Positions 25,030 to 33,345 of a stretch of 63,636 nucleotides of DNA are shown here, one piece after another (position 1 is the stretch's first letter; each line of letters starts with the position of its first letter). Source of the DNA: Candidatus Stahliibacteriota bacterium (GTDB lineage Bacteria; Hydrothermota; Tepidihabitantia; B3-TA06); assembly GCA_004375895.1 (NCBI GenBank), contig SOJW01000045.1, positions 1 through 63,636 of the forward strand. Direction: 5' to 3'. The translations under genes were made by a program, and so were the position numbers. The notes under the pieces were generated by a model. That model was not told the origin of the DNA. It did no database searches and saw nothing but the letters and a program-made list of their open reading frames with translations.

Positions 25030-25851
25030 TTATAGCTTCGTTACCTCTTCGATGATCGCACCCAGCACCTTTGCCGCTTCGCTTTCTGGATGTTCCAAAA
25101 CGTAGGGCTTGCCTGAGTCTGAGGCTTCAACGATCGCCATGTCAATAGGGATGGCACCCAGGAACGGGATCTGCAAATCCAGCGCTGCCTGCTTTCCTCC
25201 TCCTATCTTGAACACGTCTATCCGCTTGCCGCAGTGCGGGCACACCATGCCGCTTAGGTTCTCCAAGATGCCAAGCGTAGGTATCTTCAGCTGATTTAAA
25301 AAGCTTATGCACTTTCGAGAATCCAGAAGTGCAATGTTCTGCGGTGATGTTACAACCACAGCACCGCACATCTCCGGTATCAACTGTGCTATGGACAAGG
25401 GTTCGTCCCCTGTGCCGGGCGGCGAGTCGATCACCAAAAGATCAAGCTCGCCCCAGCGCACCTCGGCTAAAAACTGCTTTATAAGCCCCATCTTCAATGG
25501 TCCGCGCCAGATAACCGAGTCGTCCTGGCTCCGCAGAAGCGAGGCGGTGCTTACCGCAACAAGGTTTTCACGTACACCGATAGGTTCAATCCCTTCCTCG
25601 GTGACGCCCAGGGGCATACCGGCAAAGCCCAGCATATGAGCAATCGAGGGGCCGTGGATGTCTGCGTCCAGTATGCCTGTCTGAAGTCCCTTCTTTGCAG
25701 CGATCAACGCAAGGCTTGTTGCCACAAAGCTCTTGCCAACCCCGCCTTTGTTGGAAAGCACAAAGAGCTTCTTGCGGATCCGTCCCAAATTCTCCTTAAG
25801 TTTCCGGTCCAGTTCCTGCTGACGCTTTATCTGTTCCGGTGACTGCATCAT
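25030..25851 (-). CDS. mrp: Mrp/ApbC-type P-loop ATPase, iron-sulfur carrier
   Basis: Delivers FeS clusters to apoproteins. 273 residues from ATG 25851 (AAAGGAG six bases upstream; the frame extends to 25914 without a better start). Deviant Walker A SNKGGVGKS at 33-41, ADIHGPS, VIDSPPGTGDE (141-150), and the cluster-binding CPHC pair at 204-207. No N-terminal DUF59 domain. Stands alone between the decayed NYN gene and a divergent VOC gene. Confidence 0.92.
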   Translation of the reverse strand: MMQSPEQIKRQQELDRKLKENLGRIRKKLFVLSNKGGVGKSFVATSLALIAAKKGLQTGILDADIHGPSIAHMLGFAGMPLGVTEEGIEPIGVRENLVAVSTASLLRSQDDSVIWRGPLKMGLIKQFLAEVRWGELDLLVIDSPPGTGDEPLSIAQLIPEMCGAVVVTSPQNIALLDSRKCISFLNQLKIPTLGILENLSGMVCPHCGKRIDVFKIGGGKQAALDLQIPFLGAIPIDMAIVEASDSGKPYVLEHPESEAAKVLGAIIEEVTKL

Positions 25852-26151
25852 TCTATGCTCCTTTCTTTTGCCCAATGATAGTCCGCTTTGATAGATGTGC
25901 AAATCTCTGTCCATAGTTAAATCATTACTATAGTCTTATTATAGGAATTGTTGTCCTCTCCATGACCCTTTAAAGGGATACTCAAAGAGCAAGACAGGAT
26001 TCCTTGATTATTTAAGAGGCAAGCCTTGATTTTTCGGGCACATAGATGTAAAGCTCAGCCAAAAACCATACTTCATATGTATAATTTCATGGACGTCCAG
26101 GGGTGTATCCCGGACGTAAAGGTTAAGCTCAGTTACTTTTAAGCCCACGAC
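25852..26151. other. Intergenic region between divergent mrp and VOC genes
   Basis: No open frame of coding character. A minus-strand TATAAT at ~25937-25942 could be the mrp -10 but its -35 is poor. Nothing else recognised. Confidence 0.35.
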
Positions 26152-26227
26152 TTGACAGCGGCGTTCGATTGATTATGCTTAATTCCTAACGGAGGAGTGG
26201 TGTTGGGGTGGATTTAGTGATCCCCCC
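26152..26227 (+). promoter_or_regulatory. Promoter and leader hairpin of the VOC gene
   Basis: TTGACA 26152-26157, spacer 16, TATGCT 26174-26179. The ~65-base leader contains a hairpin at 26204-26227 (GGGG-t-GGAT / ATCC-CCCC). Shine-Dalgarno AAGGAG is at 26243-26248. Confidence 0.55.
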
Positions 26228-26253
26228 GAACGACTTAGAACTAAGGAGATCTC

Positions 26254-27312
26254 TTGATTACTGCAATGCAACACTTGGGATTTGGAGTGGCTGACCGTGA
26301 CCGCTCGTGGGTTTTTTACCGTAAGCTCGGTTTCGACGTTCCCATGAGTTTGAACCAGAGTTATGCTTCAAGGATGGAGCCCATAGTGGGGGGCGACTAC
26401 GAACGCAAGGTTGTCATCGCAGCTAATCTTCTGGGCGGCGCCACTCTTGAGCTATATGAGTATATCTCTACCGATCCCATGCCTTTCCCTGCCGATTGGA
26501 GATGGGGTGATCCGGGCATGAGTGCAACCGCCCTTAAGGTTACGGAGATCGAACGCGCCCTTGGGTTGTTTGCCGATTCTACGGATACGATCATTGCTGG
26601 TCCCATGCCGTGGGCCGCAAATCCTGCCTGGAAGGCAGCGCTCATCAAGGACCCCGACAACCTGCTCATCTACCTGGTTGAAATTCCCGGCATGAAGTAC
26701 TCGCTACGTCGTGACGGCAAACGGGTAGGAGGGGCGATCTTTCCTACTATCGCAGTAACCGACATGGAACGCTCCCTTCGTTTCTACAGGGATATACTGG
26801 AGTACAGCCAGGTGGTTTACGACTGGAAGGGCACTGATCCGATGCTGGCTTCTATCCCTGGAGGTGATCGTCGGATGCGGCGTGTTCTTCTGCATGATCC
26901 ACGTCCCTCTATCTCCTTCTATAGCTTCTACCTCGACCGCGGCTGGATCGAGTTGGTGGAGGTTGAAGGTGAGAAGGGCCCGCATATCTACGAAGGAAGA
27001 CGATGGGGTGATATAGGACAGATGGAGATCTGCTTCGATGTCTACGATATCCGTGCTACGTTTGATGAGCTTGTCCGTAGAGGGGCCAAGCCGTTGCTTG
27101 AACCTAACACCGAGGATTTCGAGATGGGGCACGGCGCAACCGCGCTTTTCGCCTACTTTGCCGATCCTGACGGCACCATGATCGAGCTTGCCGAACCAAC
27201 CCGGTTGAATCTTGTAAAGAAGATGGGCTTTAACCTGCGCAAGCGCAAGCCTGGCAAGGCGTTTCCCGCCTGGCTCATGAAGATGAGTCGTTTCAACCGC
27301 TACAAGGATTAA
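26254..27312 (+). CDS. Two-domain VOC (glyoxalase/bleomycin-resistance fold) protein
   Basis: 352 residues from TTG 26254, five bases after AAGGAG. First VOC module ~1-150 (AMQHLGFGVADRDRSWVFYRKLGFDVP...LIKDPDNLLIYLVEI), second ~160-320 (IAVTDMERSLRFYRDILEY...FDVYDIRATFDELVRRGAKPL...FADPDGTMIELAEP). VOC enzymes use a metal to isomerise, cleave or dioxygenate small substrates; the His/Glu ligands suggest activity in the second module (MIELAEP). A basic tail (KKMGFNLRKRKPGK) follows. Convergent with the alpha-oxoamine synthase; whether it shares that pathway is unknown. Confidence 0.8.
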   Translation: MITAMQHLGFGVADRDRSWVFYRKLGFDVPMSLNQSYASRMEPIVGGDYERKVVIAANLLGGATLELYEYISTDPMPFPADWRWGDPGMSATALKVTEIERALGLFADSTDTIIAGPMPWAANPAWKAALIKDPDNLLIYLVEIPGMKYSLRRDGKRVGGAIFPTIAVTDMERSLRFYRDILEYSQVVYDWKGTDPMLASIPGGDRRMRRVLLHDPRPSISFYSFYLDRGWIELVEVEGEKGPHIYEGRRWGDIGQMEICFDVYDIRATFDELVRRGAKPLLEPNTEDFEMGHGATALFAYFADPDGTMIELAEPTRLNLVKKMGFNLRKRKPGKAFPAWLMKMSRFNRYKD

Positions 27313-27314
27313 CA

Positions 27315-27345
27315 CCCCAAGCAGGTACTGCGTCCCTGCTTGGGG
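27315..27345 (+). terminator. Hairpin terminator after the VOC gene
   Basis: Perfect 11-bp stem CCCCAAGCAGG/CCTGCTTGGGG three bases after the stop codon, loop of nine bases; no U-run. Confidence 0.6.
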
Positions 27346-27358
27346 ACCTCGCATTATA

Positions 27359-27447
27359 CCCCACGGGTTACGCTGCGCGTCCCCGCGCGGGGGCCCTAAC
27401 AATTAACTTTTTTTTCCGATCCTTTCTCCGAAGGAGAAAGGGAGGAG
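27359..27447. repeat. C-element plus A-element behind the alpha-oxoamine synthase
   Basis: 27359-27395 is a C-element (ACCCCACGGGTTAC...GCGCGGGGGCCC). 27417-27447 is an A-element on the minus strand: after the stop codon it reads CTCC, then CCTTTCTCC/GGAGAAAGG with a UUCG loop, then ATCGG and a run of A. Confidence 0.65.
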
Positions 27448-28653
27448 TTACCAAAGCCCCATCTCATCTCGCACCTCGCGGAAAGCCTTAAGGGTAATCT
27501 CGATGTCCTCCTCGGTGTGGGCGGCGGTCGGGATCATACGACAAAGCAGCACACCTTTGGGAACCACCGGATACATCACGCCGGAGACGAAGATTCCCTT
27601 CTCATCGCGCATCTTGTGGATGAAGCGGATGGCGGTCTCGAGATCGGCGGCTGGGATGTAGACAGGTGTGACCGGTGAGGCGGTGTTTCCGAGATCAAAG
27701 CCCAATTCGCGCAGACCGTTCTGCAGCTTACGCGCGTTCTCCCAGAGCTTTTCTACAAGCTTGGGTTCTGACTCCACTATGTCTATGGCCTTTATGAGCA
27801 CCTCTACCACCACCATAGGCAGGGACTTGGCGAATATCTGGGTGCGGGCGTTGTAGCGGATGTATTCCACCACCGTATCATCGGCACTGCTGAAGCCACC
27901 GATGGCCGCAAACGCCTTGGCAAAGGTCCCGAAGTAGATGTCGATTTCATCCTGGAGACCGTAGTGAAATCCGATGCCTCCTCCGCCCTTGCCCATTACG
28001 CCGAATCCGTGTGCGTCATCCACGTAGAGCCTTGCGCCGTAGTGTTTCTTTAATTCTATGATGCCTGGAAGGTCGGCCAGGTCGCCGGTCATCCCGTAGA
28101 CGCCCTCCACCACCACAAGGACCCCACCCTCGCGATCCCTGCTGGCGCGCCGCAGCGCACGCTCCAGGCTTACCATGTCGTTGTGGCGGAAGGGTATGAA
28201 CTGACGGGTGGCGAACGCGGCATCCATCATCGAGGCATGGGAGAACTTGTCGATAACGATCACGTCGTCCTTGCCTATCATCGAGGTGATGGTACCGATA
28301 ACACCCAGGTAGCCGTAGTTGAAGAGGATGGCCGATTCCTTTGCGGAGAACCTTGCCAGCCTTCGCTCAAGCTCGGTGTGGCGCTCGGTGTTGCCGGTCA
28401 TGAAGCGCGAGCCCATGGGTGCACCCACGCCCCAGCGGGCCGCGGCCTCGCGTGCGGTCTCGATAAGTTCAGGACGACCCACCAGTCCAAGGTAGTTGTT
28501 GATCGCCCATTGGATAACCTTGCGACCCTGAAAGACCATGTGAGGGCCGGGCATCCCCTCAAGAATGGGCAGCGTAAAGTAGCGGTCACGCTGCATGCGT
28601 AAAGCAGAAAAGTAACCGCCTTCCTCACCGCATTTTGCAAAAAGATCTCTCAT
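27448..28653 (-). CDS. Alpha-oxoamine synthase family enzyme, candidate cysteate fatty acyltransferase
   Basis: PLP enzyme of the KBL/BioF/SPT family, which condenses an amino acid with an acyl thioester. 401 residues with AAGGAAGG before the ATG. INNYLGL (51-57), GSRFMTGNTERHTELE, FSHASMMDAA, the PLP-stacking/Asp region DDAHGFG (212-218) and the Schiff-base Lys246 in FGTFAKAF are all present. Product choice (glycine C-acetyltransferase, KAPA, serine palmitoyl- or cysteate acyltransferase) cannot be read from motifs. It lies 87 bp behind a cysteate-synthase-like gene on the same strand; in capnine-forming Bacteroidetes an enzyme of this family joins cysteate to a fatty acyl group. That makes cysteate acyltransferase the favoured hypothesis. 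Confidence 0.8.
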   Translation of the reverse strand: MRDLFAKCGEEGGYFSALRMQRDRYFTLPILEGMPGPHMVFQGRKVIQWAINNYLGLVGRPELIETAREAAARWGVGAPMGSRFMTGNTERHTELERRLARFSAKESAILFNYGYLGVIGTITSMIGKDDVIVIDKFSHASMMDAAFATRQFIPFRHNDMVSLERALRRASRDREGGVLVVVEGVYGMTGDLADLPGIIELKKHYGARLYVDDAHGFGVMGKGGGGIGFHYGLQDEIDIYFGTFAKAFAAIGGFSSADDTVVEYIRYNARTQIFAKSLPMVVVEVLIKAIDIVESEPKLVEKLWENARKLQNGLRELGFDLGNTASPVTPVYIPAADLETAIRFIHKMRDEKGIFVSGVMYPVVPKGVLLCRMIPTAAHTEEDIEITLKAFREVRDEMGLW

Positions 28654-28740
28654 TTACTTCCTTCCTTAAGCTCTGAAATCCTTAAGATCAACCCCAACCG
28701 GCTGCGACCGAGGTTGGTGTATTTTACCGAAACCAGCCCC

Positions 28741-30027
28741 TTAGGCAAACAGCCTTTGGACGGCCTCTTCCGAGATCTCATCGCGCCGCAGGGTTATGTG
28801 AGGTTCGAGCCTGTGGATCTCATGTTCGGCAAAGAGACGTTTCTGGCCGCCGCCGGTGACGTTCAAGAGCACCATATCGTATGTTTTAACCGTCTTTCGC
28901 TCGATTGCTTTCTTCAGCGCTCCTGCAGCCACGGCCGCCGCAGGGGTAAGGTCGATGCCCTCCGTCTCTTCGAAGAACCAGGCGGCTAGTTGTGCTTCCG
29001 CGTTGGTCACCGAGTACATATGACCGCCGGTGTCGGCAAGCGCATCGTAGACCCCACCTTTAACCGAGTAGGGCGGTCTGCGGTTGGACAAAACGTGGGC
29101 GTTGATCTGGGATATCCGCCGTCTGGCCTCCGCCTCGTCCATGGGTAAAAGCTCGCGTGAGCCGTGGTTCCATGCGTCTGTCATCGGGGTGAAGGGGTGG
29201 TTCTGCACAAGGTGAAGCTTCATCCCTACGTTACCGAAACGGCCGTCGGCACGCAGACGTTCGGCAGCCTCCCAAGCCGAAATCCCTCCTGTGCCCGAAC
29301 CCACCGACTGGAAGTAGTGATCAGGAATACGGCCCGCTGTAGTTACCGCGGCAAGCACCGACGTTCCCATCCCATCACGGCGCGCCACGTTCTTTGCCCC
29401 GCCTTCGGGAACGTATCCTGGCAGGGAGGCGATCATACCGGAAAGATGAATTGCGTCAAAGTAGTCGGCGTCGCCAGTTACAGCAACCAGCTTGACCGAA
29501 TCTGAGAAAGGTTTTGTTGACCACATGCAGCCCAGTCCCGCCTCGTGGACAACCATCAGGAGAGGGATGTCGTTGGCAGAACAGATCTCTGCGAAAGCCC
29601 TTGAGGTGTTGCCTGCCGAGGCGAGCACAAGAGTTTTATCGTTGGATGCAAGGCGCGAGCAGACCGGCGGGGCCTCCTGTTCCTTGAAGGTGCAGGTGCG
29701 CATGTCCGCACTTCGTTCCGGCCAGTAGCCTGAGAACACTATCCAGAGGTTTGAGAGTCCCAGATGAGATGCAAGCCCTTCGCTTTTGTATGCCACCGGC
29801 AAAGCCGAGTTTTCTATAGGGCGACGCAGAGGCAGCCAGTCTCCGAAACGAAACATACCAGAGGCCTCTTCGTGTACCGTGAGTTGTTTTTCCCCGTACT
29901 CCGCACGTAGAAACGCCGGCCCGTGGTCGGCGTCACAGACAAGAAGGTGATTGTCCTCGGTGAACTCCTTGCCGCAGGCAAGACACCTTAACCTGTACTC
30001 CGTAGGTTTGAAATAATCGTTGCCCAT
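28741..30027 (-). CDS. Cysteate synthase-like PLP enzyme (threonine-synthase fold)
   Basis: 428 residues; AGGAG before the ATG. N-terminal zinc-ribbon-like CLACG...CD, then fold type II PLP features: Schiff-base Lys115 in TFKEQEA, phosphate loop SAGNT (137-141), GSGTGG (~240) and NVTGGG near the C-terminus. Segments GYWPERSADMRTCTFK, EGGAKNVARRDGMGT, LSNRRPPYSVKGGVYDAL and TPAAAVAAGAL match what I know of cysteate synthase (TIGR03844), which makes L-cysteate from O-phosphoserine and sulfite. Ordinary threonine synthase is the alternative. Operon position before an alpha-oxoamine synthase suggests sulfonolipid rather than coenzyme M synthesis. Confidence 0.78.
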   Translation of the reverse strand: MGNDYFKPTEYRLRCLACGKEFTEDNHLLVCDADHGPAFLRAEYGEKQLTVHEEASGMFRFGDWLPLRRPIENSALPVAYKSEGLASHLGLSNLWIVFSGYWPERSADMRTCTFKEQEAPPVCSRLASNDKTLVLASAGNTSRAFAEICSANDIPLLMVVHEAGLGCMWSTKPFSDSVKLVAVTGDADYFDAIHLSGMIASLPGYVPEGGAKNVARRDGMGTSVLAAVTTAGRIPDHYFQSVGSGTGGISAWEAAERLRADGRFGNVGMKLHLVQNHPFTPMTDAWNHGSRELLPMDEAEARRRISQINAHVLSNRRPPYSVKGGVYDALADTGGHMYSVTNAEAQLAAWFFEETEGIDLTPAAAVAAGALKKAIERKTVKTYDMVLLNVTGGGQKRLFAEHEIHRLEPHITLRRDEISEEAVQRLFA

Positions 30028-30185
30028 CTGAGTTCTCCTAACTTAGTCAGCCTGCCAGCTTGCCGAGCTGTTTTCAGGCAAGCTCGCCTCCAGGATTCAC
30101 TTACACTGTCTTCCAAACACCTACCTTCAGACACGCAATAGCCCCAACCGATTTGGATAGTAACGATTTTTCGCCGGCTTGTCAA
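30028..30185 (-). promoter_or_regulatory. Promoter and 120-base structured leader of the cysteate synthase operon
   Basis: Minus strand TTGACA (30180-30185), spacer 17, TACTAT (30157-30162); start near 30150, leader ~123 bases. The leader has a perfect AGCTTGCC/GGCAAGCT stem (30057-30084) and competing pairings GAGC/GCTC and GCCTG/CAGGC in the same bases, so two structures are mutually exclusive. No known riboswitch class recognised. Confidence 0.55.
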
Positions 30186-30242
30186 GCATTCCAAGGTCAC
30201 AAATGTAAGTCAGGTTAAAAATTAATCAGGTTAACCTTTAAC

Positions 30243-30887
30243 CTATTGAAATTTATCGGCGACCTGCTCAGTCGGTTTAACCATGCGTAAGAATCCTCTG
30301 AATCCAAAGCGTCTTGCCAGCCACGCATCGGCCCTTTTTTCTTCACACAGGTATCCGAGCCTGCGGTAGAAGTCGATGGCCTGGAAGTTGTCTTTCAGCA
30401 CGTAGAGGGAGAGCAGGCGATAACCTCGTTGTCCTGCAATGAGTTCGGCTTCCTGCATAAGCAGGTGACCGATCCCCTTTCCTCTCACCTGAGGGGCAAC
30501 CGCGATGTCTTCGATGCAAAGTTCTCCGTCCCGGGCCAGCCGTGTCAGGCGTTGCAGGCGAAGATGGATCGGTAGTCTGGCCAGAAGGGGTAGTGGGCCG
30601 CAGATCCTCAAAAGTTCGGCTCCCATCCGTGGCCGGGTTCGAGCCTCGATCGTGCGGTCGGCGACGGTCAGGATCCCTATAACCTGTCCTTTCAGTTCCG
30701 CGACCGTGGTGTGCTCAAAGCTCATCGGGTTGCCCGGCTTGGCAAATAGTCTACGGATTATGGAGATCGCCTTATCTTGATAACCGAAGGCGAGGTTGAA
30801 CGCCGCCGGGCCGGTTGAGTAAAAGAGTACTGCCGCCTGGGGTGCATCTTGAGGCGAAGCAGGTCTCAGGATAACGGATCGTTGCAC
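30243..30887 (-). CDS. GNAT-family N-acetyltransferase
   Basis: 214 residues. Acetyl-CoA site VAPQVRGKGIGHLLMQEAE (~131-149), followed by LYVLKDNFQAIDFYRRLGYL, the RimI/GNAT end pattern. N-terminal VILRPASPQDAPQAAVLF. Acceptor unknown. GTG start without Shine-Dalgarno; promoter sits directly on it. Upstream of, but separately promoted from, the cysteate synthase operon. Confidence 0.8.
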   Translation of the reverse strand: MQRSVILRPASPQDAPQAAVLFYSTGPAAFNLAFGYQDKAISIIRRLFAKPGNPMSFEHTTVAELKGQVIGILTVADRTIEARTRPRMGAELLRICGPLPLLARLPIHLRLQRLTRLARDGELCIEDIAVAPQVRGKGIGHLLMQEAELIAGQRGYRLLSLYVLKDNFQAIDFYRRLGYLCEEKRADAWLARRFGFRGFLRMVKPTEQVADKFQ

Positions 30888-30892
30888 CTGTC

Positions 30893-30920
30893 ACTATATT
30901 CTTCCAGGGGGATTTTGCAA
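30893..30920 (-). promoter_or_regulatory. Promoter directly at the GNAT GTG (leaderless layout)
   Basis: Minus strand TTGCAA (30915-30920), spacer 16, TATAGT (30893-30898), five bases, GTG. Confidence 0.6.
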
Positions 30921-30933
30921 CCATCTAATTAAT

Positions 30934-30963
30934 AAGAAAAGAGGCCCCTTATGGAACCTCTTT
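30934..30963 (-). terminator. Intrinsic terminator of the DUF4097 gene
   Basis: On the minus strand AAAGAGG and CCTCTTTT pair (30957-30963 with 30938-30944) and a T-rich tail TTTTCTTATT follows; ~18 bases behind the stop codon. Confidence 0.7.
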
Positions 30964-30980
30964 AACTATCTTTAGGTGGT

Positions 30981-31799
30981 TTACTTTAATTTTTTCAGGG
31001 TTACGTCTTTGTTGGCGGTCTCAAGGTAGATCTCCCCGGATGCGTCGCCCATCGTGCTTTCGTAGATGTCTTCGTCAGAGTTGTAGTCCCCTTGTGTGTG
31101 GAGGTCAGCATCAACACTTATCTCGCCGTTGGAGGCCTTGAGATAGATGTTTGCCGAGACCGAATCAGGCACCGCTACTGTAATGGCACCATTGGCGGAG
31201 ATGAACCTGCAGGTTCCATCCTTTACAGGCATAATTACGTCCGCCGTCACCTCACCGTTCGCGGTTTCGCCGGCGATGTCTCCTGTATGTCTATCCACCT
31301 GTATGGCTCCGTTCGAGGTTTCAAGCTCGGCATCCCCGGCGGTTTTGGCGATGTCTATCCTGCCGTTGGATGTCACGAGGCGCAGTCCGTTCTGGTGGCC
31401 TGCGGCCCTTATCTTGCCGTTTGAGGTCTCAAGATCCACATACAGTGATTCGGGCAGTTCAATGTCAACGTCACAGCCGTAGTTTCGCACAGTGCTGGTT
31501 GGGATTGTGACAGAGACACGGAGGGTGCCGTTCACGGTATCCTTGGTAACCGAGACATCTATATCATCCAGATGGGCTTTTGCCGAGGGGCCGGTGACCC
31601 ACCTGGTAAGGGTTATCGTAATCAGAGAGTCGGAGCTTACCGAGGAGGTTATCTCGCCGTTTTCAGTCTCTATCTCGACCCGATTGTAGAGGTCGGCTGC
31701 GTAAGTTTCGGTCGCCGTCTCCGACGCCTCGTCCGCATAATAACACCCCAGGGACACAACCAGCAACGCGGCCAAAGTTATGAGTGCAATCTTCTTCAA
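30981..31799 (-). CDS. DUF4097-type repeat lipoprotein
   Basis: TTG start five bases after AAGGAGG. Signal peptide with lipobox VSLGC (Cys near 19). The rest is a right-handed beta-helix-like ladder of ~20-residue rungs with a Ser/Thr-Ala-Asn-Gly turn (ETENGEI, ETSNGKI, VTSNGRI, ETSNGAI, ETANGEV, ISANGAI, KASNGEI, ETANKDV), the signature of DUF4097 adhesin-like proteins. Surface or periplasmic; function unknown in the family. Confidence 0.78.
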   Translation of the reverse strand: MKKIALITLAALLVVSLGCYYADEASETATETYAADLYNRVEIETENGEITSSVSSDSLITITLTRWVTGPSAKAHLDDIDVSVTKDTVNGTLRVSVTIPTSTVRNYGCDVDIELPESLYVDLETSNGKIRAAGHQNGLRLVTSNGRIDIAKTAGDAELETSNGAIQVDRHTGDIAGETANGEVTADVIMPVKDGTCRFISANGAITVAVPDSVSANIYLKASNGEISVDADLHTQGDYNSDEDIYESTMGDASGEIYLETANKDVTLKKLK

Positions 31800-31849
31800 G
31801 CGATCCTCCTTGTTTTACTGGATTATAGGACGCTATGTGACCCAGTCAA

Positions 31850-31890
31850 CCCGTAACCCCCGTAACACGTAACCCGTAACCCGCACCCTC
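31850..31890. repeat. Short GTAACCC tandem repeat
   Basis: Four to five imperfect copies of CCCGTAAC in a row, just upstream of the DUF4097 gene on its 5' side. Looks like a low-complexity expansion. Confidence 0.5.
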
Positions 31891-31952
31891 CAGTAAGGTT
31901 GGATTCCTGTCTGCAGGGATGGCCTAACGGTCGTCTTGCTCAGATTATTCCA

Positions 31953-32003
31953 GCGATCTTTTAGCCTTTCAGGGCACACGTGCCCGCAGGGCAAAGGAGC
32001 ATT
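31953..32003 (-). repeat. A-element directly behind the permease stop codon
   Basis: Read on the minus strand it begins within the stop codon (TAATGCTCC), has a GC-rich stem (TTTGCCCTG...CAGGGC-like pairing around CACGTG) and ends AAAAGATCGC. Confidence 0.6.
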
Positions 32004-33297
32004 AAAAGTAGCGCAGCCAGACGTAAAGGCTTGCCAGAATAAGTGAAACTATTGTAATCGGCAGCCCTTTTTTTGTGAAGTTCGTGAAGGTTATAGGATG
32101 ACCCGATCGTGTGGAGATTCCGATCACCACCATGTTTGCGGCGGAGCCGATGAAGGTGCCGTTCGCTCCGAGGGCCGCACCCAAAGAAAGCGCCCACCAC
32201 AAAGGCTCCACAGGGCCTACTCCCTGGGCGGCAAGGGACTGGATTACCGGAATCATCGCCACAACGAATGGGACGGCCGAGAGGATCATGGTCATAAAAG
32301 CCGACCCCCATAGGACTACCATCGCGGTTAAAAGGGGATGGCTGCTGGTAAGATTCACCACCAGATTCGCGATAGCCTCAATCACACCGGTTGCCCGCAG
32401 CCCTGCGACCATTATGAACATCCCTATAAAGAAGAAAAGGGTGGACCAGTCTATCTCGGCTAAGAGTATCCCCATGGAGTCCATCTTGCCTTGCCGGGGA
32501 GGCAGCTGGGAGAGGATGAGTAGCAGAGATGCGCCTATAAGGGCCACAGTGGCGGGTTTCATTCCCAGGGTCTCATGAAGCACAAACAGCGTGAACACAA
32601 TTGCAAGCACCACTACTGACTTCCACAGAAGATAGGAGTCTTTTATCGCCTTTTTGGGAGACAGCGATGCGAGTCCGGCGACGTGAGAGGTGACTTTCCG
32701 AAGCGCGCGGCCGAAAGTCAAGTTGGCTATAACAACGAAGATCACGAGGATTATAACGACGATTGGGCCCATGTGCTTAAGAAAATCAAGGAAACTCAGG
32801 TTTGCCGCACTTCCTATCAGCATGTGGGGAGGATCGCCCACCAGGGTAGCGGTTCCCCCGATGTTTGAGGCCATTGTTTCCGCAAGCAGGAGCGGCACCG
32901 GATCGAGGCGTAGGGTTCTGGCAACCACCAGGGTTATGGGGGCGATAAGTATCATGGTTGTTACGTTGTCCAGGAAAGCGGAGGTGATGGCTGTAATCAG
33001 GGGAAGCGCAATCAAGAGAAGTATTGGGCGACCTCCGGTAGCCTTGGCGGTGGAGATGGCAAGCCACTCAAAAAGTCCCGAACGTTTGATGATGTTTACC
33101 ATGATCATCATCCCGGCAAGAAGTAAGATCACGTTTAGATCAATACTGGCAAAGGCGATTTCCTGATCCAGGATCCCTACGGCCAGCATAAGGGTGGCGC
33201 CGATTATGGCAACCATGGAGCGGTCGATCTTATCGGTAGCAATCGCTATGTAACTGGCGATGAATATAGCGACGGCTGCCCAGGCTTGAGTGCTCAT
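32002..33297 (-). CDS. ArsB/NhaD-type ion permease (SLC13-like), second of a tandem pair
   Basis: 431 residues with about 11 membrane segments. ILLLAGMMIMVNIIKRSGLFEW, SAFLDNVTTMILIAPIT (the conserved NV/NT helix break) and the paired SNIGGTATLVGDPPHML and ALGANGTFIGSAANMVVIG motifs place it in the ArsB/NhaD/CitM (IT) superfamily. Substrate (arsenite, Na+/H+, dicarboxylate) cannot be told. It is a close paralogue of the gene just upstream (same motif series), probably from tandem duplication. Third gene behind the EIIA-CBS regulator. Confidence 0.85.
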   Translation of the reverse strand: MSTQAWAAVAIFIASYIAIATDKIDRSMVAIIGATLMLAVGILDQEIAFASIDLNVILLLAGMMIMVNIIKRSGLFEWLAISTAKATGGRPILLLIALPLITAITSAFLDNVTTMILIAPITLVVARTLRLDPVPLLLAETMASNIGGTATLVGDPPHMLIGSAANLSFLDFLKHMGPIVVIILVIFVVIANLTFGRALRKVTSHVAGLASLSPKKAIKDSYLLWKSVVVLAIVFTLFVLHETLGMKPATVALIGASLLLILSQLPPRQGKMDSMGILLAEIDWSTLFFFIGMFIMVAGLRATGVIEAIANLVVNLTSSHPLLTAMVVLWGSAFMTMILSAVPFVVAMIPVIQSLAAQGVGPVEPLWWALSLGAALGANGTFIGSAANMVVIGISTRSGHPITFTNFTKKGLPITIVSLILASLYVWLRYF

Positions 33298-33345
33298 GGG
33301 ATCAGTAAGTGATTACATTCCATAACCGAATCTCGCGGCATCTCT

